From Ophioceras dolichostomum (Eukaryota > Ascomycota > Sordariomycetes > Magnaporthales > Ophioceraceae): 64,000 nt of DNA. The notes under the pieces were generated by a model. It was not told the origin of the DNA and searched no databases. It was given only the letters and a program-made list of their open reading frames with translations. This document shows positions 11,800-23,300 of the stretch, in pieces (the first letter of the stretch is position 1; each line of letters begins with the position of its first letter). The stretch lies in assembly GCA_003049485.1 (NCBI GenBank), contig PYST01000067.1:62001-126000 (forward strand), in the 5' to 3' direction. The position numbers and the translations under genes are program-made.

Positions 11800-11910
11800 A
11801 GAGGAATAGGAGGGCAGTAGGCTAGTAGAGATAAGTAGAGGAATAGGAGGGCAGTAGGCTAGTAGAGATAAGCAGAGGAATAGGAGGGCAGTAGGCTAGT
11901 AGAGATAAGT
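11800..11910. repeat. 37-bp minisatellite, three tandem copies
   Basis: Three back-to-back copies of a 37-base unit (starting AGAGGAATAGGAGGGCAGTA and ending GAGATAAGT/C) lie at 11800-11836, 11837-11873 and 11874-11910. They differ by a single T/C at the last base of copy 2, so the array is young or homogenised. It lies 118 bases upstream of the F-box start. Confidence 0.95.
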
Positions 11911-12120
11911 AGGTAGCTAGCCACCTAGCTAGATACGCAAGCAGGTAGGTTGGGAGGCACTGTAGCTGTTTGGTAGTCACCCGGTGCGGGTCCTTTTGGC
12001 GCCTCTTGTCAAAGTCTGCCTGTCTCTTACTTCTTCCCTCACGGCGGGAAGTGAAAGGGGGGTACACACTGAGTGAGTGACTTGCGAGTAACCAGGGCAC
12101 TTCGAAGAAGTCAGATTTTA
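11911..12120. other. linker with TAGGTAGCTAGC-type palindromic words
   Basis: The repeat array runs into a cluster of TAGGTAGCTAGCC, CCTAGCTAGATA and GCAGGTAGGTTGG words at 11908-11952, then unremarkable sequence up to a poly-G run. No gene is seen. Confidence 0.5.
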
Positions 12121-12160
12121 GGGGGGGGGGGGGGGNNNNNNNNNNNNNNNNNNNNNNNNN
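12121..12160. other. assembly gap: poly-G run followed by 25 N
   Basis: Fifteen G (12121-12135) are followed by 25 N. A homopolymer next to a fixed-size gap suggests a sequencing or assembly failure; the true length is unknown. Confidence 0.95.
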
Positions 12161-12165
12161 GGTAT

Positions 12166-12183
12166 GTACGTAGCCCTACGTAC
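12166..12183. repeat. short perfect palindrome GTACGTAG-CC-CTACGTAC
   Basis: Two 8-base arms with a 2-base centre directly after the gap, followed at once by CTAGGTAC. It belongs to the TACGTA/CCTAGG palindrome words scattered through the intergenic parts of the window. Confidence 0.85.
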
Positions 12184-14489
12184 CTAGGTACTACGGCCCC
12201 GGACGGAACTCTGAAGCGAGCGAATTCGTGCACGTCGGGGCAAATTAGCTGACCGCAGCGGCGATGGCGGTCGTGTGTGTTGCTCTGGACGTGTACGTGC
12301 GTGTGAAGGTAACGTCTGATGGCCCATACGGGAGGAGATCCTGCGGATGTTAAGCAAGCCTCCTCCGCCTTTTCCCACTCCGTTGTTCGTTGTTCACTGA
12401 GGCGATTCTTCCAATTTTCTCGGCAAATCGCCTTGGGACGGCTCGTCCGGCTCGATGGCGTACGGTCACCCGGCGAGCAAGTGGAGGAGTCTCCAGTTTC
12501 CCTCCGTATACCAGTGTTCCAATGCCAGTCTGATTTGCAATCTGCAGTTTGCAGTTTCCGTTGCGCAAGGCGCGGCAGGACAGTCGCAAAACTGCTGCAC
12601 GGTTCTCTTGAGGGAATATTACACACCACCCTCCTCCGCCTCTTCCTGGACCCGTGATAATCACAGATTATAGCTCGGAGTCGTTTTTGTATTCCAGTCC
12701 AGGTAGGATGCGGTACGTGCGAAAGACGGCTAGCCCAAAACGGTTCAAGTTTCGTCCTGGATAGGCACGTCGAAGCAGAAGTGAGGCGAGTGTACTTTAG
12801 GGGAAGTAGGGAGCGAATCCGGGTGGTGTAGTGGATGTGCGAGGATGTATAGCCCGAGCCAATGTGAAGCAGCTGAGGTCGAGTGTGTGGTAGTAGCGGC
12901 CGTGGGTGGTGGCGGTCGTCTAAGGGACGAGATGGTGTGGTGGCGCCCTGCTTTCTGCTGTAGCTGCGAGCTTCTGACGATCGCGGTACAACAGAATGGA
13001 CATAACCTGCCTCCTGCTTTCCGCTTTTCTTTAGCACCCCCCCCCCCCCNNNNCTCCCCCCCCCCCCCCCCCCCCCTACTTGCTCCTAGGCTTTCTGTCC
13101 TCTTATTCTCGGGGATATCGGGAAAAGTAGCCCGGAGGCGTCGTCGGCGTCAGGTACACCCTGATAGCAGCCTAACTTGTGAAACCTGGCAAGTAGTCGG
13201 GAATCGCCACGGGCGCTTGGGCTGGAAGGCTTCTCGTAGGGAGATAGAGGAGCATACATGGGGGCGCAAACGCAAATTCGAGGGTATGGGCGGGCGCGCA
13301 TGCGTGGTAAGCTGGAAATAGGGAGGGAGGCAGGTGCAGTGGCAGGTCGGTCTAGCCCTGTCTGCAACGCTTGGCTTGTTAGTCGACTTCAGCTCTGGTG
13401 GGTAGCGGGCAGCGGGCAGCGGGCAGCGGGCGGCGGGGGACATGGAATGGCGCGGACGGGAAGGGTTGTGATGGGCGGGCATGGGATCGATGGTATGGAT
13501 GGGATCGAAACGCATAGCGCGGGCCAGCGAGAAAGCAACCCGAAGCAAACCAGGACCGCCCTCGACAGATCGTACGTACCTTGCTTGACTTGAACTTGAT
13601 TTGAACCTGAAAAGGCGGAAAAAGCCTCAAGGTCCAGGGCATCAAAGCATCATGGCGTCAGGACATCCGGGCATCAACGGTGGTTCGGAACGGCAGCAGC
13701 CCGCCGTAGGATTTTGCGCTGTTCTGAGGTATAGGTTCTGCTGATATCAATACATTGTAATGCAGATGCGACTGGGAGAGACAGCCATCAGAGGGGAAAT
13801 GGCAATACCGATAGACTTCGGTCGTCGCGCAATTCCTCACGACTGGTCGTTCGTCGTGGGTGGGATTCAATCAAGGCAGCATGGAGGGAGGGGACCAAAC
13901 GGTTAGGGTGGGACAGATGCCGTAATCGTCCATCCGCCGAGTCCAACAGCCCACGTCGCGAAGCTCCGTCACAGCTGGGTGCTTCTTGCCGTGGCCAGCT
14001 TGGGGGGTGTTGAATTTAGGTGTGGGTCCACCTGGAGCTTCTGGGGGACCCAATTTTAGCACTGCGCTGTATCCGTACATACAGTGGTATTCCGTGCTTA
14101 CGATTCGATACAGCAACTTTCCATACATTTTGGCTCAATGGTAATGTAAAGAAGAACAGGATGTCTCTACTGAGTAAACTCAGGCATGCATGGTCCACTG
14201 GCGCGCGCCGTTGAATGCATCCATAGACTCAAAAGCTTGGGGTTCAACGGTCTTTCAGCTGGGATGAATTTTTAATGGACTGAAGCTGAAGGCTTCCTGT
14301 ATGTGCCGGGTTTCTGGGTTTCCTCAATCCGTATGTGCAAACAATAAACGGACCATAGAACCATGGAACACATGGATCGTCACAACACTTCGTATTCCGG
14401 TCGTAGCGCCGGAGTGAAATTGGAGCGCCCATCCGCCCATTTTTCCATGGGTCCATCCATCTTGTCACGCTGGTTAGTACCTTTGTTGG
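12184..14489. other. gene-poor region with a second gap
   Basis: No protein gene is supported on either strand. Contents: four tandem AGCGGGC units at 13404-13431; a second small gap of 4 N (13050-13053) between C runs at 13037-13049 and 13056-13076; a short inverted repeat GCTGTATC...GATACAGC at about 14067-14117. From about 13980 the base composition drops toward AT, as in relic repeats. Confidence 0.5.
13037..13076. other. assembly gap inside a poly-C run
   Basis: C run, 4 N at 13050-13053, CT and a second C run. Sequence quality here is poor and any reading frame across it is unreliable. Confidence 0.95.
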
Positions 14490-14798
14490 TACACTATGAC
14501 CCCTGTATTATTGTCACTTGGTGACTTCAGGAGGATCACCACAAGGCCTCGAAACCGATCGACAGAATCTTTGGCAAGTCAAACGACCTCTCGTTCTACT
14601 GCAAATCTAAGCTTTTCAAAGTTCCTGTACCTGTGTTTGATCTGCTCAAGGGACCACGAACCCCATTGGACTTTTAAGCAACTTGTTTTGCTGTGCATTT
14701 TGTATTGGAAATTGAGTGCCTAAGAGGTATCGAACCAGGGCTAGCATCACGCGTTGTCCAAAGTCACAAAATGACAATAATACAGGGGTCATAGTGTA
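14490..14798. mobile_element. 305-bp miniature TIR transposon with TA target duplication
   Basis: The ends are inverted copies: the left end reads CACTATGACCCCTGTATTAT from 14492 and the right end (to 14796) reads the same on the minus strand. The match continues about 35 bases with a few mismatches (TTGTCACTTGGTGACTT against TTGTCATTTTGTGACTT). A TA dinucleotide flanks each end (14490-14491 and 14797-14798), the target-site mark of Tc1/mariner and pogo-type elements. The interior has no transposase reading frame, so this is a non-autonomous (MITE) copy. It is more AT-rich than its flanks. Confidence 0.85.
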
Positions 14799-17700
14799 GG
14801 TACCTAGGTAGGCAGTCAAGTTCACGTGAAGATCAGAGTGACCATGCAAGCAGTTCATCCAGGTCGGCTCCACCTGTCGATTTTAGGTAGGTGGGCTGGC
14901 GGGGAGCGAGGGGAGTACCGTGCTGTGACGCGGGGGAGACGAATCTCGAGGACAAGATGGTTCTGTATCTAGGTACCTAGGTAATCTTAGAGATTCTTCA
15001 ATCTATTATCCTCGAAAGTGCCGGCTTGACTCTTTGTTTCTCTGCAACCTGTAGCCCTTGCTAGGCACCGGCGATTATTTGACTCACTTCGGTAACTCAG
15101 GTCCGTTCATAGCACAAAGGGTCCAGCCTGTGATCCTAGTGGGCCGAGTGCTTGCCGTAGTTCGAAGGCAACGTATCTGGGGGGCTTGGCTGCTAATTCA
15201 CTTGGAGTAATCTTCGTCATCACCTCGATCGACTTGCCTCCTGTTTCGCTCTTCTCTACCAATGGGATCCTAGCTTGCATCAGCCAGTCAGCTAGCCAAA
15301 TCATTACCTGCTTCCATAGTAGGTAGGTATTTCGGGTGGAAAAATTGGCTATTGGGTTTGGACCGCCTTGCTCGATTCCACCCTGCTCATTGGGCGTCGA
15401 TGGAGGTGTGGGCTATGGGAGGCTTGTGGCGGGCTCGTCGCGGGCATTGTTCGGAAAATCATTGCGGTCGTGTTTTGTCTCCCCGTTCGGTGACTTGCCA
15501 ACAATGTTCGAGAATGCTATCCCTCCTCCTGCAGAACAGGTCAAATATCAATGGACAACTCGCCTCGGCATACGGAGCTAAACTAGACATGGATCATCAT
15601 TCGTGCCCGACACCGAAGTACATATATACCTACCTTCTTTGCAAGGTACCTGCCTACGACCTACCTTAGGTAGGGGCCTGGCAAGGCATGCATATCATAG
15701 ACCATTTTGTCCGTTACGACCTCGATTGGCGAATTTATATTAGTATCTTCTCTACCCAGATCCACCAAGACGAGCAGGTGATGTAGTAGTGAGGGGAGAG
15801 AGGCTTCCAGAAAGAACAGCTCAGGGGTTGCCTTTCTGGCAGGTATAGCCAGAGCCAGAAGCAGAACCAGTCTTGACGTGACTGTGACTGATGCGCTGGC
15901 CTCGCCGAGCGGTGCGGCCGCGAAAACGGGCCTTCACCTGTACGCACTAGGTTGTCACTTGCATCTCCGTTGTGTTCCTCGGTCGCCGCTTTTTGTCACC
16001 GCTTCCAGTAGAGGTCTGAAGGGAACGAGGCGACTTGGCTTCGTTTGAGGCGAAAGAGGAGGAATGTGGTTGGGCATGATGGGGTTTTGCGCTGGCGACG
16101 TAGTAGATTGCTCAAGGTGTGCAGCTGCGTCTAGCTGTAGATGCCTGATTGCTGTGCTGTCCGGAATGGCGTGCCAGGCCAAGGATTTGCGCGTCAGCAT
16201 TTATTGCATGATGGGATTGCATTTTCCAGACTCTCTCTGTTAGCCTGGTTGAAGGTCTAGCTTACCCACTTTGCTCTCTCCATGCCATCGCGACTTTCCT
16301 ATTTCCCCATCATCCTTAGAGAAAATACCATGCACATGCGAGGGTGGCATTTCATCCTAACCGAAACCTCTTGGCGCTTCTCTCCGAGCTTCCCTATCCA
16401 TACGCTATACTTCGTTGCTGCGGTCTATCGGACAGTCTCGTTTAGGGACAATACCCTCTAAGCAAGGTACTGTCATTGCAATATCAATTATTGGGTGGGT
16501 GGTGTAGCTCGTTGATGACGGGGACCCGAGGGAAAAGAAAAAAGAGGCAGTCCGTTGATTTTCTGCTTGATGGGTTTTGCGCGAGCTGTCGACCGAATTC
16601 GGCACGATGTGCAGGGGAGGTAGATGATAACGATAGCTTTCGAAAGAAAGGAAGTGAAGGGAGGGGATAGCGGCTGGCGTCCTCACCGTTCTCAACCACA
16701 ATCCTGAACCGCTTCCTCCGTCCGCTCGCTCTCCCGCTACAACAGCCACTAATAAAAAAGGAGTGATCGAATGTCTTAACGAGCGATTTCCAAAAGTTGC
16801 GGGCTCGCCGGTGCATAGTTACCTACCTACCTACCCACATACCGTATATGCACGGATAACTGCTTAGGCATTGAGCCTGTGATTATCCATGCTTCGCCGG
16901 CTGGTCGGCGGAAGTGAGAAGAAGTGCACTTTTGCGAGCTGCAGCTCCTTCCTTAATGCGGTGGAGACAAAGGAGTTGGCGGCAGCTGGTAAGCAGCGGC
17001 CGTCCGTCCATCCTGTTCAGCCAGCCGCCTTCCGCCGCCGCCTTCCCATATATGGTGGTCCCTTGTAGTTGATGACCGTCGTCACAGGGAGGGGGGAGGG
17101 GGAAGTGGAGGGGGTCCAGGCCGTCTATTTCGGTGCCCAACACGAGAGGAATCTAGTCGATTCTCTCGTCTCGTTATTCGCCACGTCACCTTCCTTTCGG
17201 TCGAAGACACCGAGCTATCCTTCTTTCGAAAACAGTCTTGCTGATGTACTCGGCTTCTGCAGTTGTTGCAGCCTCATTTTCGAGTCGCCTCGTTTTCGGG
17301 AGGTTGACGGGAGCATTTTTTTAGTGCCGTAAGGGTGGTTGTTAGTTCTGATTTGAGCCAGCGTCTGCTAGAAGGTGTGTACACGCTCGGAGCGGGGTGT
17401 GGTTGTCTATCGACGCTGCACTGTGGGCCAGGGCAAGCGCCATAGTGACGATGTGCCGATGACAGGGAGCATCGTTGAAGCAACATTGCACAGGGAGGCG
17501 GAATGTTTCAAGTCCAGCTAGCGAGTCGGCCAGCCCTGTCCACCAGAAGTGGTTTTCGTGATTCGAATGCTTGTCTTCTGGGTGTTCGTCGTTGAAGCGT
17601 CCACTGTTCGTTTGAGTGTTCGTCGTCGGGATGTCCGGTGTCGCATGGACGGCGTTCCGGAAGTAGTGACACCAAACAAACAAGCAGGAGGAGGAGTCGC

Positions 17701-20330
17701 TCAGTAACACGGCACGAAGCACACAAGACGGGACAGGACTCGAGCCTTGGCCGCAGAGCGTGCTCACCGGTCGGCCCATCGATTGATACGGTCCGGGCCC
17801 CGCTTGGTCCGTTCTTCCTGCCCGGGCCCTTCGCGATGTTAGGATAAAGTAATTACTGCGTCACCGCATACATGTAGCTGCTTGGTTGCGTTCTATGTGA
17901 CCTGCGTTTGTTTGTTGCGCGAATGTGGTTGGTAGGTAGTTCTCTATGTCCGTCGTCTTTTGGCCTGCGCCACTTGGCTGCGTCTGTTTGACAGACAGAA
18001 CGGACAGTCGCCAGCCAGCTTGCCTGCCCGGCCCATCGTCCGTCCGTATCGTCTCATGCGGATGGGAAGGATGGAAGGTCGAAAAGTCTCATTCGGACAT
18101 GCATCCTGTGCACCCATTTGTGTAAATCCTGCATGTACTGAACGTCGTATTTACCGATTAATTCAGGTAATGGATGCGGTAAGGTGGTGGCAGTTCAAAA
18201 TAGCAACGACTGGGGGTGCAAAAGGACGAGGGAGGGAGAGGATTTCCAGCACAGGCCGTGAAAGCGGCCACCTCCTGGAAGCGGAAATCCGGACCGGGGG
18301 GAGAAGGAGGGGAGAGGGAAGGAGGAGGGCGGACGAAATACCAATTATTCGATGATGTTGGTCGAACATGAAGTCTATCCAAATGGCGAAGATAACTCGA
18401 TGCCGGCTATACTGTTTCGCTTCGTAATATTCGTTCTCTCGTTCTAGTCTCTATTGTTCCTTCATGTCGCGTAGGTTGCTGTCGTCATCTTTTTCGGTGG
18501 CCGGGGAAGGTGGGGCGGCCGTCGGACGTCACGGGCGGTCCTTCTCATCATCATAACAGGAAAGACCAAAGAACCTATCAGCATCAACGGTCACTTTTTT
18601 TTAGGCTTCGCGGGTGTGGTGGGGTTCGCGGTTTTGGCCGCCCGCCCTCCCGCCGTGGAGCAGTGCTGGAGCAGCAGCGCGTGTTCGTTAGCTTCGGCCC
18701 CGATGGAATGCGAGCAAGCAGGCAAGCAGGAAGCAACAAGGAACATGGGCATGGCGGCATGGGGCAGGCATGGGCAGGGCAGCAAGCATGGGCTTTGCCC
18801 AAGAAGCTGGCTCAGCCAATAGGTTTTGCAATCGGGGGTGAATGCGGCTGCTTCCCAAACAAAGTTCGACCCATCACCCGACCGACCCGCCCTAGCTTCC
18901 GTTCAACGACAATCCATGTTTGATAGGAACTCGAGACGAAAGCATCAATGTTCCCGACCTCACACACCCGCTAACTGTTCGCGCTGCCCGATTTTTAGGT
19001 AACGTGTTTGACCAGAAGTTCCCGCAACGACGCCGTTGTGGCATTGCACAGCAGCATCCAGGCATATCATTTATGATGCTGATGTGTTTCAGCGTTTTAG
19101 CGGTGGCCACTGTCTGCCCAATGCCCCATCTGACCAATCTTCTCTCCGATGTTGTGAGACCATGGCTGAGCCGCACCGTGTGTGTCAGGGTTCCCAGCTC
19201 TTGTCATTCGTGATCTACGATGCGCGTGCGACCTTGGCCGGTCCTCGAGAGACAGCAAAAAAAAATTTAAAAAAATGCGGTGGTCACGAACGGTTCGTTC
19301 ATCTCTCTCCTTCTTCCCTCTCTTGCGCTCCGGTTCGGGGTTCGCGCAGCTCGGACGGGAACCACGCTCCCCAGCTTATTGTTTGTGGAGTCAGGAAAAA
19401 GAACTCGTGAGGGGAGGACGAGGTCGGTAGCCGAGGCTCGAGAACGGTCTTCCGCGATCTAATATAAGATAATTCGCGAATGAATAAGGACTGAGGGAGG
19501 CTGTAGGCTCATCGCATCGAATTGGCGACACATGATTCGCACGGGATCCAGGTGTCCGGTCTCCCTTTCTGTTGGCAAATCAGAGGCAGACAGAGAGGTA
19601 GCAGCGTCCTGATGCATTTCTCATTCGCGAACCAGTTACGAATTGCCGAGAAAAAGCACGTCCGCCACAACTCTGACTGGTCCAACCAGAAATGCCGAAA
19701 GAAGGAAAACCCATGATACATAGGCTGATGATATCTCTGATTTGCCAGATTCCTAGATGCCTCCATGCACGAGACCTTGTCTTTTTTTTTTTTGTGTTAC
19801 ACTGGTCCTTCTAAAGGCGTCCCCTCCGGCAACGAACGCTGGCGTATTCCTCATAGATTTGTCTCAATGGAAGGCTCAACAGGTTGGAATTGTTGCAATT
19901 AGGTGGTCTCCGCCGGATATCGTCTAATCTCTCTGTTGAGAAGACTTTGAAGAACAAGCCTAGAAGTCAAATCCAAACAGAGAGCGAGCAGAGCAGCGAT
20001 CAGACTGGAACGGCCCGAGGTTGTTCATGGATCATTTTCGTACATCCCCCTGTATTCAGCGTGGCCAGCCAATGCAATTTGTGACTCGCAAGTTTGGAGG
20101 ACCTTGAAAGATCGGCGGAAATCGATGTGTCCGGGTCCGGGCTGGGAAGGACGAGGGCAGGCGGCTATTGAAGCGAATACGCGCTCCTGAAGCCCTGAAG
20201 TTCTTGTGTGTAAATACCAGCAGCAGTACATGTAGTCGTCTGTTTACACAGGCCACGGCCTCTTCGAGTCTGCATGCTTTGAAATGGTGTGCGAAGCAAC
20301 GATGCAACAATGGCCGGGTTGATTGGCCCC
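14799..20330. other. gene-poor region
   Basis: No supported gene. GGTACCTAGGTA or TACCTACCT words occur at about 14800-14813, 14966-14982, 15318-15330, 15624-15676 and 16818-16835. The many short ORFs differ in composition from the real genes and show no known motif. A T run (19782-19793) and A runs near 19256-19276 are the only other low-complexity marks. Confidence 0.5.
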
Positions 20331-20370
20331 CCCTGCGTGGCCCTGCGCGGCCCTGTGCGGCCATGCATGG
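20331..20370. repeat. 10-bp GC-rich tandem repeat, four units
   Basis: CCCTGCGTGG, CCCTGCGCGG, CCCTGTGCGG and CCATGCATGG follow each other in exact 10-base register. Confidence 0.85.
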
Positions 20371-23300
20371 CCCCGTCGTAGCGATGCCTTGCCGCTACTC
20401 CGCCTACTCCGTTGCTGAACAGGGGGTCTGATCTGATTTTTTTCCCCAGCTCCATCCAGCCTGGCTGCGAGCCTAGCTGCCCCAATGTCCCCTCAACTGC
20501 TACCACTGCTGCCAGCAATAAATCTTCGCTGTACGGATAACATCATCACCCATCTCCAACCCCACTAGGTCGCCTCGTCGCGACCACCGAGCCAGGCGGG
20601 CAGGCAGACAGGCAGGCAGGCCAGCCTGGCATTGGCGAGTTGGTCGGGCAGAGAGTTGTTTACATTTTCAGGGCCGCGGTGCAGTATCACATCAGGCCCA
20701 TGACGCTGCTTGGTTTTCTGCTTGTCATCGTTAGTGTCCGCTTTCATTCCACTGCGTGCTGTGAATCGTTCGCGTGCATCGGACCGACGCCTGTCGCCCC
20801 GGCTCGTGGCCCAGGGTATCAGACAGAATATCTTGCCTATGTGATGCAATGGAAGGGCAGCTTTTGAGGCAAGACATAAGGTTTAAACATAACCTATTCT
20901 ACCGCTAGGGTTCTGCAGCAGCTAAACTAGAAATCCGGACTTTTTTATCTGATGATGAGGCAGGACGGCACTTTCAGTTCCCTGTTGCTAGGTAAGCCAT
21001 CTAAACCTCGTCTGCTCGCCCTCGCCACTGTCTTCTCTCCCTTTGCCCCTCGCCCTTTTACACCCCTTTCCCCCGTTCTTTTCCCCGTTCCTATCCTCGT
21101 ATTGCCCACTCGAGGCGGGATTTCGGCCTTCCACAACTGGCACAACTGGCACAACTGGTGGGTGACACGCCTTCCGTATTGAGCAGTTGACGAATGCGTT
21201 GACAGCACATCCTGCTCTTGCCAGCGGACGACCCAGGCCGTCCAGCCCCCCATCCACCCTTCTTAGTAGCCGTCTTTTGTCCCCTGCTTTTTCCCCCTTA
21301 ACCCTGGTCCTTGTCCTCACCCTGGTCAAGTTGACATGCTGGGCACGCTGGACATGGTGCTAGCCGTCTACGTCTCCTCGAGGCCCCCTTCGTGGTGCCC
21401 GATGGGCAGCGGTCGTGCCGATATCCATTAACATCCTGGCAAGATGCTTGTAATGCTGGCACCTTCGGCTTTGGCGTTGGCTTGGAACGTGTTGTCCCGT
21501 TGTCCTGTTGTCCTGCCCTCGAACTCCCTCCCCTCGACTGCCACTCGAAGCCATTGGCTGGCCCCTCGGCACCAGAATCCACCGTTGCATGGACGAGCGT
21601 GGGATGTTTGCTCTTGTGCCACCCCGGTTCCAAACATTTTCCCACCATGCCAGCCAGACACTCCATCCTTTGACTCCTCCCGCTCGCCTCACCGGCATCT
21701 CTCTCAGGTTGCTTCCAAGAAGCTGCAGCCAGTAAGGGCCGGCCACGGTTTGCATCCCTTGGAAAGGCCGTGATCACCCCACGGAACCATGCAAGGCAGC
21801 ATGAGCTGCACACGACGTCGATAAAGGAGAGTGCGTACAACTGTGTAATAACAATATCGACAAAGCTTTATTTGCTCGAGTCGCCCCTGGAGCTCCCGCT
21901 CCGCCCCTCAAGTACAGGAATAGAGATACCCTGTGCTCTCAGTGTTCGGTCGATATTGCTGCCCAAGACATGGTTTGATACGGGTCACTGCTTGGAACGT
22001 AGGTGATCCCGCTGCTGTGTCAACTCGACAGGCTGTAATGTAATGGATATCATTAGCCAATACTCATTAGCCATTAACCACTAATCTGTTGCCCCTACCC
22101 ACTGTAGTTCGTGCACCGGGACCTCACCCGTGACCGGTGAAGCGTCTAGACTATTATAGGTTATCGTACCATGTGCAATGTGTGTCAGAACCGGGCAGTC
22201 AAGTCAAGAAGTAGTAGTAGCATGGTGCTAACTGGGGAAGTAGGTGCTTGCTCATGTACACACTCATGGACGCAGGACGGTGGAGTTCCGGCGTACCAGA
22301 AGTGCAACTGTGTGAAGGTGGCCTAGTGTTTGGCCCCCGAAGCTTCCCCTTCCCTCCCCGACAGAAGGACATCTTCCGACAGGTCGGCATTACACTCCTA
22401 GTATCGATATGCACTCTCTAGTCTGGGCATGGTATTTTCCAGTGAAAATATCGAACACAGGGCTAGCCTCCGTGTCTCATGCAAGTAGTGGACGATGGGC
22501 ACGAAGAGCGAGCCACGTGTTAAACATGGTATTCCGTAATACAGTCCGTCAAGCATCGTTCGCAATAAATCAAAATCAGTCTTTGCAGACACACCAGAGG
22601 CAGTAGTAATGGAGTGACGGTGGTTAGAAGCTTATGCTCACATTGGTGGCTGTCACTCACAGCCAGACTCACAGTATCACAGTATGGAGTGAAAATCAAA
22701 GATCAAAACGTGACCGGAGCGGGTGGTCAGACCTGCAGCCACCTGAAGGACCAGAAGAACCAGACGAACTATCTGACACCGGTCAGCGGCCCATAAAGTC
22801 TGTTCAACTCAGGCCTACAGCTGAGTACTTCCCAGCGAGGTGAGACTGAGCCGTCAGCCAAGACCCAATGATCTGTCTGTCTGCCTTGCTTGCCTTTCCT
22901 ATTGCTCCCTTCTCCGTTCATGCTCCCTTCACTCCCTTCGCGTAGAGCAGTCTCAGACTTTGATGTACGGTGTTGCTTTCTATCTGCTCCTCCTGCTTGA
23001 GTCCGGCCTCGAGTCTCCGCTCTTTTCATTTGCTTTCCTTGCCGAGGTACCTATGTCCAAGTGCCTCCGTCCCTAGTACCCCCTACTTCTGGCTTGTCGA
23101 TTCCATGCAGGGTGGGACCCCCCGCCATGTCGAGGGAGCTACTGACAGCTCGCCACGTCGACAAGCCGTCCACACACACCTCGTCGACTGTCCACAGTCT
23201 GATTCAAAGTCACTCGACTAGAGGATCCCCTAGCAGGCAGAAGGCGCGGAAGACAAGCAGGGAAGTATGGCGCTAGGCCACGCCGGGACGACTTGCGTGT

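Noticed and set aside
11800..11910. CRISPR-like array
   Set aside because: Units are directly adjacent with no spacers, and CRISPR is not expected in a fungal nucleus; it is a minisatellite.
12111..13037. 308-residue minus-strand ORF crossing the gaps
   Set aside because: It runs through an N gap and a homopolymer, has no motif, and its composition is unlike the real genes.
21298..21840. 180-residue minus ORF and overlapping frames
   Set aside because: Several frames are open at once and none has a recognisable domain.
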